NCBI RefSeq assembly: GCF_001724815.1
Contig: NZ_MEDO01000009.1
Location: 1 to 64,000, forward strand
Length of the DNA: 64,000 bases
Direction of reading: 5' to 3'
Source: Arenimonas sp. SCN 70-307
GTDB lineage: Bacteria; Pseudomonadota; Gammaproteobacteria; Xanthomonadales; Xanthomonadaceae
Of this stretch, positions 34,981-44,347 are shown piece by piece. Below the pieces are notes generated by a model. That model worked only from the letters and a program-made list of their open reading frames with translations, made no database searches and had not been told where the DNA came from. Within the stretch, counting starts at the first letter, position 1; each line of letters opens with the position of its first letter. The position numbers were made by a program, and so were the translations under genes.

Positions 34981-36734
34981 GCCACGTCGACTACCGCCTG
35001 CAGCCGCGCATCGACATCCAGGGCCGCCTGCCCGAACGCGCCCTGGCCCGCGCGCTGGCGCGCTGGGTGCTGGGCCACGGCGGCAGCGAGCCGCTGGCCG
35101 CGCTGGCCGCGCGCGCCGCGGTGGCCGAACTGCACGGCGACACCGCGCTGCCGCCGCTGCCTGCGGAAGAAGCCGGCGCGCTGCGGACGCAGCCGCTGGT
35201 GGGCGATGGCCGCACGCGTACGCCCTTCGTGCTCGACGCGCAGAGCCGCTTCTACCTGTGGCGCAATTTCCTGCACGAAGGCGAAGTGGCCGGCGCGCTC
35301 GCCGCGCTGCTCGCCGAAAGCACGCCGCTGGGCATCGACGAGGCCGAACTGGCCGGACTCTTCCCCGGCGGCGACCCGGCCACCGACGGCCCGCAGCGCG
35401 CCGCCGTTCGCGCCGTCGGCGGGCGCCGCCTGCTGGTGCTCACCGGCGGCCCCGGCACCGGCAAGACCACCACCGTGCTGCGCATGCTGCTGCGCCTGCT
35501 GCGCGACGGCATCGCCGCCCGCGACGGCATCGCCGTGGCCGCGCCCACCGGCAAGGCCGCGCAGCGCCTGGTGCAATCGCTGCGCGACGAAGGCGAGCGC
35601 CTGCGCGGCTTGCTGCCGCCGGCCTGGGCGCAGCACCTCGACGCCCTGCCCACCGCCAACGCGCTCACCGTGCACCGCCTGCTCGGCTGGTCGCCCAGCC
35701 GCAACCGCTACGCCCGCGGCGCCGACGATCCGATCGCCGCCGGCGTGGTGGTGGTGGACGAAGCCTCGATGCTCGACCTGCACCAGCTGCGCGCCCTGCT
35801 GGCCGCGCTGCGCCCCGGCGCCACGCTCGTGCTGGTGGGCGACGCCGACCAGCTCGACCCGGTCGGCGCCGGCTCGGTGCTGATGGACCTGGTGGCCGTG
35901 CTCGAGGCCCGCGATGCGGCCGCCCTGGTGCGCCTGCGCCACAGCTTCCGCTCGGTGGCGCCGCTGGTGCGCCTGAACGAATCCGTGCGCGCCGGCGACC
36001 CGGCCGCGTTCGAGGCGGCGCTGGCCGGTTCCGAAGGCGTGGCGAAGGCGCACGCGGTGGAAGACGCCGCTGCGCTCGCGCGCCGCCTGCGCGACTGGAG
36101 CCTGGCGATTTCCGCCGACGGACCGCCGACCGCGCTGCCCGACGACCCCGACGCCGCCGCACAGGCGGCCACCGCCGCGCTGCGCGCACTCGCCGACCGC
36201 CAGCTGCTGTGCGCGCTGCGCGACGGCCCCTTCGGCGCCGAAGCCGCCAACGAGGCCATCGAGCGCCGCCTGCACCAGACCTGGGGCGTGCCGGCCGATG
36301 CCGCCTGGTACCCGGGCCGCGTGGTGATGGTGACGCGCAACGACTACGGCGCGCGCCTGTTCAACGGCGACGTCGGCCTGTGCCTGCGCGACGCCGATGG
36401 CCGCCTGCGGGTGTGGTTCGCCGCGGCCGGCGGCGAGGGCGTGCGCGCGCTGCCGCCGGCGGCGCTGCCCGCGCATGCGCCGGCCTTCGCCATCACCATC
36501 CACAAGGCCCAGGGCAGCGAGTACGGCCACGTGGCGGTGCTGCTGCCGCCCGATCCCGAGCACCGCATCCTCTCGCGCCAGCTGCTCTACACCGGCCTGT
36601 CGCGCGCCAAGCGCTCGGTCGAACTGTGGGCGCCGGCGGCCAGCACGCTGGCCGCGCTTTCGCGGCGGATGGCCCGCGCCGGTGGCCTGGCGGCCCACCT
36701 GTCGGCCCGCCTCGGCGACGCGCCCACGCCCTGA
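34977..36734 (+). CDS. recD: Exodeoxyribonuclease V alpha subunit
   Basis: The 5'-3' helicase subunit of RecBCD, 585 residues. Walker A is GGPGTGKTTT (about residue 157), the DEXX box is VVDEASMLDL, and the C-terminal SF1 motif VI region reads LLYTGLSRAKR with HKAQGSEYG before it. The N-terminal domain that binds RecC is present. It overlaps recB by four bases (ATGA), so all three subunits are translationally linked. Confidence 0.96.
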   Translation: MSHVDYRLQPRIDIQGRLPERALARALARWVLGHGGSEPLAALAARAAVAELHGDTALPPLPAEEAGALRTQPLVGDGRTRTPFVLDAQSRFYLWRNFLHEGEVAGALAALLAESTPLGIDEAELAGLFPGGDPATDGPQRAAVRAVGGRRLLVLTGGPGTGKTTTVLRMLLRLLRDGIAARDGIAVAAPTGKAAQRLVQSLRDEGERLRGLLPPAWAQHLDALPTANALTVHRLLGWSPSRNRYARGADDPIAAGVVVVDEASMLDLHQLRALLAALRPGATLVLVGDADQLDPVGAGSVLMDLVAVLEARDAAALVRLRHSFRSVAPLVRLNESVRAGDPAAFEAALAGSEGVAKAHAVEDAAALARRLRDWSLAISADGPPTALPDDPDAAAQAATAALRALADRQLLCALRDGPFGAEAANEAIERRLHQTWGVPADAAWYPGRVVMVTRNDYGARLFNGDVGLCLRDADGRLRVWFAAAGGEGVRALPPAALPAHAPAFAITIHKAQGSEYGHVAVLLPPDPEHRILSRQLLYTGLSRAKRSVELWAPAASTLAALSRRMARAGGLAAHLSARLGDAPTP

Positions 36735-36762
36735 GGCCACGCGCGGTGTTGCGCCTGGCAGG

Positions 36763-36784
36763 ACGATGCGTTTGCTTGCATCGT
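36763..36784. other. Short perfect hairpin after recD
   Basis: ACGATGC (36763-36769) and GCATCGT (36778-36784) form a 7-bp stem with an 8-nt loop in the 181-bp gap between recD and the MHYT gene. It has no T tract, so a terminator role is weak. The rest of the gap shows no gene or clear promoter. Confidence 0.35.
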
Positions 36785-36915
36785 GCGCGAACGCGCTGCA
36801 ACGCCGGTTTCGGGCGAGGGCCACACATCGCCTTCACGCCGCGCCCTGCGGCCTCACCGCGCCTTGATGCGCCGATGCCCAAGGTCGCGCCCTCAATCGA
36901 ACGGGGGCGTCCGAA

Positions 36916-38178
36916 ATGCAGGGTACTTACGATCCGACACTGGTGGTCTTGTCCATCCTGATCGCCGCACTGGCCAGCTACGTGGCCATCGAATTCGCCG
37001 GCCGCATCTTCGCGCGCCGCGACCAGCGCGGCCGCTGGCTCACCGCCGGCGCCGTGGCCATGGGCAGCGGCATCTGGTCCATGCACTTCGTGGGCATGGC
37101 CGCCTTCACGCTGCCCATCCCGGTCAGCTACGACCTCTGGATCACCGTGGGCTCGTGGCTGGCGGCGGTGGCCGTGTCGGGCCTGGCCCTGCACCTGGTC
37201 AGCCGCGGCCCGCTGAGTGCCGGCACCGTCACGCTGGGCGCGCTGGCCATGGGCGCGGGAGTCTGCATCATGCATTACGCCGGCATGGGCGCCATGCGCA
37301 TGGATCCGGGCCTGGGCTACGACCTGCCGTGGTTCATCGCTTCGGTGCTGATCGCCGTGGGCGCCTCGGCGGCCGCGCTGGTCATCGTGGCCCGCCTGCG
37401 CACCGTGCGCAGCTGGCGCGACGTGGGCCTGCGCACCGCCGCCGCCGCGGTGATGGGCCTGGCCGTGGCCGGCATGCACTACAGCGGCATGGCCGCGGTG
37501 CAGTTCGACCCGAACGCCTTCTGCGCCCCGGGCAACCTGCTCGCCGGCGACGCCATCGCCACGCCGACCGTGCTGGCCAGCCTGCTGGGCCTGGGCTTCG
37601 CGCTGTTCTTCGCCCTCTCCGACGCCCGTGCCGTGGTGCAGGCCAAGCGCGCCGCCCGCGCCGAGGCCGAGCGCCTGAACGAGCTGGCCTTCGTGGACCG
37701 CGAGACCGGCCTGGTCAACCGCGCCCGCTTCGGCCAGCAGCTGGTCGAGGCGCTGCGTCGCCAGCCGGTGTCGAGCGTGGCCAGCATCCGCGTGCTCGAT
37801 GCCCGCGGCGAGGAAGCCAAGGATCGCGTGGCCACGGCGGCGGCGGTGCTGGCGCCGCTGCAGTCCAGCGGCCTAGTGCTCGCCCGCACCTCGCCGGCCC
37901 AGCTGATGGTGCTGGCCGAGGGCCTGTCGGCCGAAGCGGTTCGCAGCTCCCTGCTGCCGGGCTGGCGCCGGCTGGCCGCGGGCCTGGCGGGGCAGGGCGT
38001 GCAGCTCGCCTTCGGCCTGGCCGAGGCGCCGGCCGACGGCGACAACGCCCAGGCCCTGATGCTGCGCGCCGCCTCGCGCAGCGCCGAGCGCGAGGACGAG
38101 CCCGCGCCGGAGCCGCGCCTGGGCGCGATGGCCGCCTTCCTGGCCGCCGGCCCGGCCGTGCGCGACAGCGCGGCCTGA
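36916..38178 (+). CDS. MHYT membrane sensor with degenerate GGDEF-like tail
   Basis: A 420-residue protein. The N-terminal 230 residues form the seven-helix MHYT sensor with its three motifs: MHFVGM (56-61), MHYAGM (119-124) and MHYSGM (187-192); the Met and His residues are thought to bind copper and sense a diatomic gas. After a coiled linker, LAFVDRETGLVNRARFGQQL matches the opening of a diguanylate cyclase domain, but no GGDEF or EAL motif follows. The tail is therefore probably not a cyclase and may signal by contact or be a decayed domain. Confidence 0.85.
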   Translation: MQGTYDPTLVVLSILIAALASYVAIEFAGRIFARRDQRGRWLTAGAVAMGSGIWSMHFVGMAAFTLPIPVSYDLWITVGSWLAAVAVSGLALHLVSRGPLSAGTVTLGALAMGAGVCIMHYAGMGAMRMDPGLGYDLPWFIASVLIAVGASAAALVIVARLRTVRSWRDVGLRTAAAAVMGLAVAGMHYSGMAAVQFDPNAFCAPGNLLAGDAIATPTVLASLLGLGFALFFALSDARAVVQAKRAARAEAERLNELAFVDRETGLVNRARFGQQLVEALRRQPVSSVASIRVLDARGEEAKDRVATAAAVLAPLQSSGLVLARTSPAQLMVLAEGLSAEAVRSSLLPGWRRLAAGLAGQGVQLAFGLAEAPADGDNAQALMLRAASRSAEREDEPAPEPRLGAMAAFLAAGPAVRDSAA

Positions 38179-38225
38179 GCCCCGCGCGGGGATGCGGCGG
38201 GCGGCCGGGGCGATAAACTCGCCCC

Positions 38226-39296
38226 ATGCCGTCCGCCCTCGAAACCGCCCCGCTTGAACTGGCCACCGCGCTGCCCGCCCGCTACTACGCGGGCGAGGCG
38301 GCGCACGCGCGCGACCTGCGCGCCATATTCGGCCGCAGCTGGCAGCTGGTGGCGCGCGCCGACCAGCTCGAGGCCGCCGGCGACCACGTCGTCGACACCG
38401 TCGGCAGGCTGCCGGTCATCGTGGTGCGTGGCGCCGACGGCGAACTGCGCGCCTTCGCCAACGTCTGCCGCCACCGCGCAGGCCCGCTGGCCTTGTGCAA
38501 TGGCAAGGGCGCCCGCGCGCTGCACTGCAAGTACCACGGTTGGAGCTACACGCTCGAGGGCCAGCTGCGCTCGGCGCCGGAGATGCAGGACGCGAAGGAC
38601 TTCGACGTGTCCACCATCCGCCTGCCTTCGCTGCGCGTGGCGCAGTGGCAGGGCCTGGTCTTTGTCTGCGCCGACGAGGCGACGCCGGCCTTCGAAGAGG
38701 TGTATGGCGGCATCGCCGGACGCATCGCGCCCATCGACCTGTCCGCGCTGCGTTTCGCCCGCCGTGACCACTACGACCTGGCCTGCGACTGGAAGGTGTA
38801 CGTGGACAACTTCCTCGAGGGCTACCACCTGCCGCACGTGCACCCGGGCCTGTCGAAGGTGCTCGACTACCGCGCCTACGACACCGAGCTGCATCCGTGG
38901 AAGTCGCTGCAGCATTCGCCGCTGCGCGACGCCGGCGGCGCCAACGCCTACGGCGAAGGCGAGGCGTTCTACTGGTTCGTCTATCCGAACGTGATGCTCA
39001 ACATCCTGCCCGGCCGCCTGCAGACCAACCGCGTGCTGCCGCTGGGGCCGGGGCGCTGCCGGGTGGAGTTCGATTACTTCTATGCGCCGGGACCCGACGG
39101 CGAGGCGCTGGCGCAAGCCGACCGCGAGTTCAGCGACGAGGTGCAGGCCGAGGACATCGCCATCTGCGAGGCCGTGCAGCGCGGGCTCGACTCGGGCAGC
39201 TACGAGGCGGGGCGGCTGTGCCCCAAGCGCGAGTCGGCGCTGTGGCACTACCACCAGCAGCTGCGCGCGGCCTACGCCGACGACGAGGCCCGCTGA
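38226..39296 (+). CDS. Rieske-type non-heme iron oxygenase, alpha subunit
   Basis: A 356-residue monooxygenase/dioxygenase large subunit. The Rieske [2Fe-2S] ligands are Cys81-x-His83 and Cys101-x2-His104 (CKYHGWSY). The mononuclear iron site is in DNFLEGYHLPHVH. The overall pattern is closest to the choline monooxygenase / GbcA glycine betaine group rather than aromatic dioxygenases (short, no beta subunit). It overlaps the next gene (TGATG), a trimethylamine-dehydrogenase-like demethylase, which supports a role in N-demethylation of a quaternary amine. No ferredoxin reductase partner gene is nearby. Confidence 0.85.
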   Translation: MPSALETAPLELATALPARYYAGEAAHARDLRAIFGRSWQLVARADQLEAAGDHVVDTVGRLPVIVVRGADGELRAFANVCRHRAGPLALCNGKGARALHCKYHGWSYTLEGQLRSAPEMQDAKDFDVSTIRLPSLRVAQWQGLVFVCADEATPAFEEVYGGIAGRIAPIDLSALRFARRDHYDLACDWKVYVDNFLEGYHLPHVHPGLSKVLDYRAYDTELHPWKSLQHSPLRDAGGANAYGEGEAFYWFVYPNVMLNILPGRLQTNRVLPLGPGRCRVEFDYFYAPGPDGEALAQADREFSDEVQAEDIAICEAVQRGLDSGSYEAGRLCPKRESALWHYHQQLRAAYADDEAR

Positions 39297-41356
39297 TGCG
39301 CGACCCGCGCCACGACATCCTGTTCGAGCCGGTGCGCATCGGCCCGGTGGTGGCGAAGAACCGCTTCTTCCAGGTGCCGCACTGCAACGGCATGGGCCAC
39401 GCCATGCCGCTGGCGCACGCCGCGATGCGCGAGGTGAAGGCCGAGGGCGGCTGGGCGGTGGTGTCCACCGAGGAGTGCGAGATCCACCCCAGCTCCGACC
39501 TCACGCCCTATGTCGAGGCGCGGCTGTGGGACGACCGCGACATCCCGGCGCTGGCGCTGATGTGCGAGAAGGTGCATGCGCACGGCGCGCTGGCGGCGGT
39601 GGAGCTGACCCACAACGGCCCGGCAGCCTCGAACCTGTTCTCGCGCGAGGTCCTGCTGGCGCCCTCGCACCAGCCCACCAAGTACGGCTATCCGCAGCAG
39701 GCGCGGGCGATGGACAAGGCCGACATCCGCGAATACCGGCGCTGGCACCGAGAGGCGGCCGTGCGCGGCATGAAGGCGGGCATGGACATCGTGTACGTGT
39801 ACGCGGCGCACGACTTGTCGCTGGCCATGCACTTCCTGCAGCGGCGCCGCAACCAGCGCACGGATGAATACGGCGGCTCGCTGGAGAACCGCGTGCGCCT
39901 GCTGCGCGAGCTGGTCGAGGACACGAAGGACGCCGTGGGCCACCGCTGCGGCGTGGCCCTGCGCTTCGCCACCGAGGAGATGCTGGGCCCGGAGGGCGTG
40001 GAGCTGGCCGAGGCGCGCGACATCGTGGCCATGCTGGCCGAGCTGCCGGACCTGTGGGACGTGAACGTCAGCGCCTGGTACAACGACTCGCTGCCCTCGC
40101 GCTTCGGCGGCGAGGCGGCGCAGGAGCCCTTCGTCAACTTCGTCAAGCGCGCCACGAGCAAGCCGGTGGTGGGCGTGGGGCGGTTCACGTCGCCCGACAC
40201 GATGGTGTCGCAGATCCGCCGCGGCGTGCTCGACATCATCGGCGCGGCGCGGCCGTCGATTGCCGACCCGTTCCTGCCGCGCAAGATCGAAGAAGGCCGG
40301 CTCGACGACATCCGCGAGTGCATCGGCTGCAATGTCTGCGTGTCGGGCGACAACACCGTCTCGCCCATCCGCTGCACCCAGAACCCGTCGATGGGCGAGG
40401 AGTGGCGCAAGGGCTGGCACCCGGAGCGCATCGCGCCGGCGCGCAAGCCAGAGAAGGTGCTGGTGGTCGGCGGCGGCCCGGCCGGCCTGGAGGCGGCGCG
40501 GGCGCTGGGCCAGCGCGGCTTCGAGGTGGCGCTGGCCGAGGCTTCGAAAGCCTTGGGCGGCCGCGTGGCGCGCGAGGCGAAGCTGCCCGGCCTGGCCGAG
40601 TGGGGGCGGGTGCGCGACTGGCGCGTGGGTCAGATCAACAAACTGCGCAACGTGGCGGTGTACCTGGACTCGAGGCTGTCGGCGCAGGACGTGCTCGACT
40701 TCGGCGCCGCACATGTCGTCGTCGCCACCGGTGCCCGCTGGCGGCGCGATGGCGCGGGGCGCACGCACGGCGCGGGCCTCGCCGGCCTGGCCGACGCCGC
40801 CAATGTGTTCACGCCCGACGACCTGATGGACGGCCCGCTGCCCGAAGGCAGCGTGGCCGTGTACGACGACGACGGCGGCTACCACGCCACCGTGCTGGCC
40901 GAGGCGCTGGCGCGGGCCGGGCGGCAGGTGCACTTCGTCACGCCCGAGGACGTGGTGGCGCCCTGGGGCCAGTTCACGCTCGAGTACCGGCACGTGCGCA
41001 AGCGCCTGGCTTCGCTGGGCGTGCAGGCGCGGGTGTCGCAGGTGCTGCGCGCGCTCGACGGGCACGAACTGGTGCTCGAGGACGCCTGGAGCGGGCAGAC
41101 GCAGCTGCTGCACGTGGACGCACTGGTGAGCGTCACCTCGCGGCTGCCGGAGGATGCGCTTTACCACGCGCTGCTGGCCCGCGAGGCCGACTGGGCCGAT
41201 GCCGGTGTTTCAAGCGTCACCCGCATCGGCGATGCCGAGGCGCCGGGGCTGATCGCCCACGCGGTGTACGCCGGGCATCGGTATGCCCAGGAGCTGGGCG
41301 AGGCGAAGGTGGGCGAGGTGCCGTTCAAGCGGCACTTCCACCACGCCGGGGAGTGA
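39296..41356 (+). CDS. FMN/FAD 4Fe-4S oxidoreductase, trimethylamine dehydrogenase-like
   Basis: A 686-residue enzyme: N-terminal TIM barrel of the old-yellow-enzyme type with FMN (about 1-340), a 4Fe-4S cluster in ECIGCNVC with Cys342, Cys345, Cys348 and Cys360, and a C-terminal pyridine-nucleotide/FAD domain opening with VLVVGGGPAGLEAARALG. The text around the cluster (CTQNPSMGEEWRKGWHPE) closely follows trimethylamine dehydrogenase and the DgcA/StcD demethylases of betaine and stachydrine breakdown. Together with the upstream Rieske enzyme it suggests stepwise removal of N-methyl groups. The true substrate is open: dimethylglycine, N-methylproline or another amine. Confidence 0.85.
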   Translation: MRDPRHDILFEPVRIGPVVAKNRFFQVPHCNGMGHAMPLAHAAMREVKAEGGWAVVSTEECEIHPSSDLTPYVEARLWDDRDIPALALMCEKVHAHGALAAVELTHNGPAASNLFSREVLLAPSHQPTKYGYPQQARAMDKADIREYRRWHREAAVRGMKAGMDIVYVYAAHDLSLAMHFLQRRRNQRTDEYGGSLENRVRLLRELVEDTKDAVGHRCGVALRFATEEMLGPEGVELAEARDIVAMLAELPDLWDVNVSAWYNDSLPSRFGGEAAQEPFVNFVKRATSKPVVGVGRFTSPDTMVSQIRRGVLDIIGAARPSIADPFLPRKIEEGRLDDIRECIGCNVCVSGDNTVSPIRCTQNPSMGEEWRKGWHPERIAPARKPEKVLVVGGGPAGLEAARALGQRGFEVALAEASKALGGRVAREAKLPGLAEWGRVRDWRVGQINKLRNVAVYLDSRLSAQDVLDFGAAHVVVATGARWRRDGAGRTHGAGLAGLADAANVFTPDDLMDGPLPEGSVAVYDDDGGYHATVLAEALARAGRQVHFVTPEDVVAPWGQFTLEYRHVRKRLASLGVQARVSQVLRALDGHELVLEDAWSGQTQLLHVDALVSVTSRLPEDALYHALLAREADWADAGVSSVTRIGDAEAPGLIAHAVYAGHRYAQELGEAKVGEVPFKRHFHHAGE

Positions 41357-41366
41357 AGCCCGGCCT

Positions 41367-41372
41367 TATAAT
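41367..41372 (+). promoter_or_regulatory. Possible -10 box before acnD
   Basis: A perfect TATAAT lies 30 bp ahead of the acnD start, in an otherwise very GC-rich gap. No recognisable -35 box lies 16-18 bp upstream, so an activator or another sigma factor would be needed. Confidence 0.4.
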
Positions 41373-41402
41373 TGGCGGCTCACCCGTTCCCCGAGCCCGC
41401 CC

Positions 41403-44012
41403 ATGAACGCCAAGCACCGCAAGCCGCTTCCCGGCACCTCCCTGCACTGGTTCGACGCCCGCGAGGCGGTCGAGGCCCTGCAGCCGGGCGCCTGGGACGG
41501 GCTGCCCTACACCTCGCGCGTGCTGGCCGAGAACCTGGTGCGCCGCTGCGATCCGGCCACGCTCGACGACTCGCTGCGCCAGCTCATCGAGCGCCGGCGC
41601 GACATGGACTTCCCCTGGTTCCCGGCCCGCGTGGTCTGCCACGACATCCTGGGCCAGACGGCGCTGGTGGACCTGGCCGGCCTGCGCGACGCCATCGCCG
41701 ACCAGGGCGGCGACCCGGCCCAGGTGAACCCGGTGGTGCCGGTGCAGCTGATCGTGGACCACTCGCTTGCGGTCGAATGCGGCGGCTACGACCCGGATGC
41801 CTTCGCCAAGAACCGCGCCATCGAGGACCGCCGCAACGCCGACCGCTTCCACTTCATCGACTGGACGAAGCTGGCGTTCAAGAACGTGGACGTGATCCCG
41901 CCGGGCAACGGCATCATGCACCAGATCAACCTGGAGAAGATGTCGCCGGTCATCTACGTCCAGGACGGCGTTGCCTTCCCCGACACCTGCGTGGGCACCG
42001 ACAGCCACACGCCGCACGTGGACGCGCTGGGCGTGATCGCCATCGGCGTGGGCGGCCTCGAGGCCGAGAACGTGATGCTGGGCCGCGCCTCGTGGATGCG
42101 CCTGCCCGACATCATCGGCGTCGAGCTGACCGGCAGGCCGCAGCCGGGCATCACCGCCACCGACATCGTGCTCTCGCTCACCGAGTTCCTGCGCAAGCAG
42201 AAGGTGGTGGGCGCGTACCTCGAGTTCCGCGGTGAAGGCGCCGCGGCCCTGACCCTGGGCGACCGCGCCACGATCTCCAACATGGCGCCCGAGTACGGCG
42301 CCACCGCGGCCATGTTCTTCATCGACGGCAACACCCTCGACTACCTGCGCCTGACCGGCCGCAGCGACGAGCAGGTGGCGCTGGTGGAGAACTACGCCAA
42401 GACCGCCGGCCTGTGGGCCGACGCCCTGGCCACCGCGCAGTACGAGCGCACGCTGCACTTCGACCTCTCGGGCGTGGTGCGCACGATGGCCGGCCCCTCG
42501 AACCCGCACGCGCGCGTGGCGACCACCGACCTCGCCGCCAAGGGCATCGCCGGCAACATGGAGGCCGCACGCGCGCAGGAAGCCGAGGGCCTGATGCCCG
42601 ACGGCGCGGTGATCATCGCCGCCATCACCTCGTGCACCAACACCTCCAACCCGCGCAACGTCATCGCGGCGGGCCTGCTGGCGAAGAAGGCGAACGCGCT
42701 GGGCCTGGTGCGCAAGCCCTGGGTGAAGAGCTCGCTGGCGCCGGGTTCGAAGGCCGTGGCGCTCTACCTCGAGGAAGCGGGCCTGAAGACCGAGCTCGAG
42801 AAGCTGGGCTTCGGCATCGTCGCCTTCGCCTGCACCACCTGCAACGGCATGAGCGGCGCGCTGGACCCGAAGATCCAGCAGGAAATCATCGATCGCGATC
42901 TCTACGCCACCGCCGTGCTCAGCGGCAACCGCAACTTCGACGGCCGCATCCATCCCTACGCCAAGCAGGCCTTCCTGGCCTCGCCGCCGCTGGTGGTGGC
43001 CTATGCCATCGCCGGCACCATCCGCTTCGACATCGAGCGCGACGCGCTGGGGCACCGCGCCGACGGCACGCCGATCCTGCTCAAGGACCTGTGGCCGAGC
43101 GACGCCGAAATCGACGCGATCGTGAAGGCGGCCGTGAAGCCCGAGCAGTTCCGCGCCGTGTACGAGCCGATGTTCAAGATCGCCGTGGAGAGCGCCGCGA
43201 AGGTGAGCCCGCTCTACGACTGGCGCGAGATGAGCACCTACATCCGCCGCCCGCCCTACTGGGAAGGCGCGCTCGCCAAGCCGCGCACGCTGCAGGGCCT
43301 GCGCCCGCTGGCGCTGCTGGGCGACAACATCACCACCGACCACCTCTCGCCCTCGAACGCCATCCTGGCCGACAGCGCCGCCGGCGAATACCTGGCGAAG
43401 ATGGGCCTGCCCGAAGAGGACTTCAATTCCTACGCCACGCATCGCGGCGACCACCTGACCGCGCAGCGCGCCACCTTCGCCAACCCCACGCTGCTCAACG
43501 AGATGGCGGTGGTGGACGGCGCGGTGAGGAAGGGCTCGCTGGCGCGCGTGGAGCCGGAAGGCAAGGTGATGCGCATGTGGGAGGCGATCGAAACCTACAT
43601 GGACCGCGGCCAGCCGCTGATCATCATCGCCGGCGCCGACTACGGCCAGGGTTCGAGCCGCGACTGGGCCGCCAAGGGCGTGCGCCTGGCCGGCGTGGAG
43701 GCCATCGTCGCCGAGGGCTTCGAGCGCATCCACCGCACCAACCTGATCGGCATGGGCGTGCTGCCGCTGGAGTTCCTGCCCGGCACCACTCGCAAGACCC
43801 TGGGCCTGGACGGCACCGAGACCTACGACGTACTCGGCGAGCGCGCCCCCCGCGCCACGCTGACCCTGGTGGTGAACCGCCGCAACGGCGAGCGCCTGGA
43901 AGTACCCGTGCGCTGCCGCCTGGACTCCGACGAGGAAGTCTCGATCTACGAAGCCGGCGGCGTGCTGCAGCGCTTCGCCCAGGACTTCCTGGAGTCGGCG
44001 AAGGTCGCCTGA
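41403..44012 (+). CDS. acnD: 2-methylisocitrate dehydratase, Fe/S-dependent (AcnD)
   Basis: Aconitase-family enzyme of 869 residues that dehydrates 2-methylcitrate in propionate breakdown, yielding trans-2-methylaconitate for PrpF. Fe-S ligands lie in SCTNTSNPRN and FACTTCNGMSG; the C-terminal swivel domain has ADYGQGSSRDWAAKG. Length fits AcnD (about 865) and is slightly shorter than AcnA. The assignment rests on the closely downstream prpF, a pairing specific to AcnD. The usual prpB, prpC and prpR neighbours are not in the window. Confidence 0.9.
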   Translation: MNAKHRKPLPGTSLHWFDAREAVEALQPGAWDGLPYTSRVLAENLVRRCDPATLDDSLRQLIERRRDMDFPWFPARVVCHDILGQTALVDLAGLRDAIADQGGDPAQVNPVVPVQLIVDHSLAVECGGYDPDAFAKNRAIEDRRNADRFHFIDWTKLAFKNVDVIPPGNGIMHQINLEKMSPVIYVQDGVAFPDTCVGTDSHTPHVDALGVIAIGVGGLEAENVMLGRASWMRLPDIIGVELTGRPQPGITATDIVLSLTEFLRKQKVVGAYLEFRGEGAAALTLGDRATISNMAPEYGATAAMFFIDGNTLDYLRLTGRSDEQVALVENYAKTAGLWADALATAQYERTLHFDLSGVVRTMAGPSNPHARVATTDLAAKGIAGNMEAARAQEAEGLMPDGAVIIAAITSCTNTSNPRNVIAAGLLAKKANALGLVRKPWVKSSLAPGSKAVALYLEEAGLKTELEKLGFGIVAFACTTCNGMSGALDPKIQQEIIDRDLYATAVLSGNRNFDGRIHPYAKQAFLASPPLVVAYAIAGTIRFDIERDALGHRADGTPILLKDLWPSDAEIDAIVKAAVKPEQFRAVYEPMFKIAVESAAKVSPLYDWREMSTYIRRPPYWEGALAKPRTLQGLRPLALLGDNITTDHLSPSNAILADSAAGEYLAKMGLPEEDFNSYATHRGDHLTAQRATFANPTLLNEMAVVDGAVRKGSLARVEPEGKVMRMWEAIETYMDRGQPLIIIAGADYGQGSSRDWAAKGVRLAGVEAIVAEGFERIHRTNLIGMGVLPLEFLPGTTRKTLGLDGTETYDVLGERAPRATLTLVVNRRNGERLEVPVRCRLDSDEEVSIYEAGGVLQRFAQDFLESAKVA

Positions 44013-44044
44013 ATCCACTGACGGCAGGACGGGTCTTTGGTGCA

Positions 44045-44073
44045 TTGCCGGGGCCCGGGGGCCGGCGTAAACT
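44045..44073 (+). promoter_or_regulatory. Promoter of the parDE pair
   Basis: TTGCCG (44045-44050) and TAAACT (44068-44073) are separated by 17 nt and lie just upstream of a palindrome and the antitoxin gene. This would give parDE, and prpF behind it, transcription independent of acnD. Confidence 0.6.
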
Positions 44074-44076
44074 TCG

Positions 44077-44093
44077 ATGGCAATCTTTGCCAT
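44077..44093. promoter_or_regulatory. Candidate antitoxin operator
   Basis: ATGGCAATCTTTGCCAT is a perfect 7-bp inverted repeat around a 3-nt centre. It covers the expected start site of the promoter at 44045-44073 and ends before the AGGAG ribosome-binding site. Ribbon-helix-helix antitoxins bind such palindromes to repress their own operon. Confidence 0.7.
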
Positions 44094-44104
44094 AGGAGTC
44101 CGCC

Positions 44105-44347
44105 ATGGCCACCATGAACATTTCGCTGCCCGACGACCTGAAGGCGTTCGTCGATGCCCAGGTGGCCGAGCACGCCTACGGCTCGAGCAGCGAATACCTG
44201 CGCGAGCTGATCCGAAAGCAGCGTGACATCGAGAAGCTGCGCGGCCTGCTGATGGAAGGCCTGGAGTCCGGGCCGCCGGTGCCCATGGAGGCCGATTTCT
44301 TCGACAAGATGCGTGCGCAGGCCAGGGCCAGGGCGCGCGCGAAGTGA
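44105..44347 (+). CDS. ParD-family ribbon-helix-helix antitoxin
   Basis: An 80-residue protein with the ribbon-helix-helix start MNISLPDDLKAFVDAQV and GSSSEYLRELIRKQ, followed by an acidic/basic tail (EADFFDKMRAQARARARAK) that would bind the toxin. This is the ParD/CC2985-like antitoxin pattern of type II toxin-antitoxin systems. AGGAG precedes the ATG. Its stop overlaps the toxin start (GTGA). Confidence 0.9.
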   Translation: MATMNISLPDDLKAFVDAQVAEHAYGSSSEYLRELIRKQRDIEKLRGLLMEGLESGPPVPMEADFFDKMRAQARARARAK

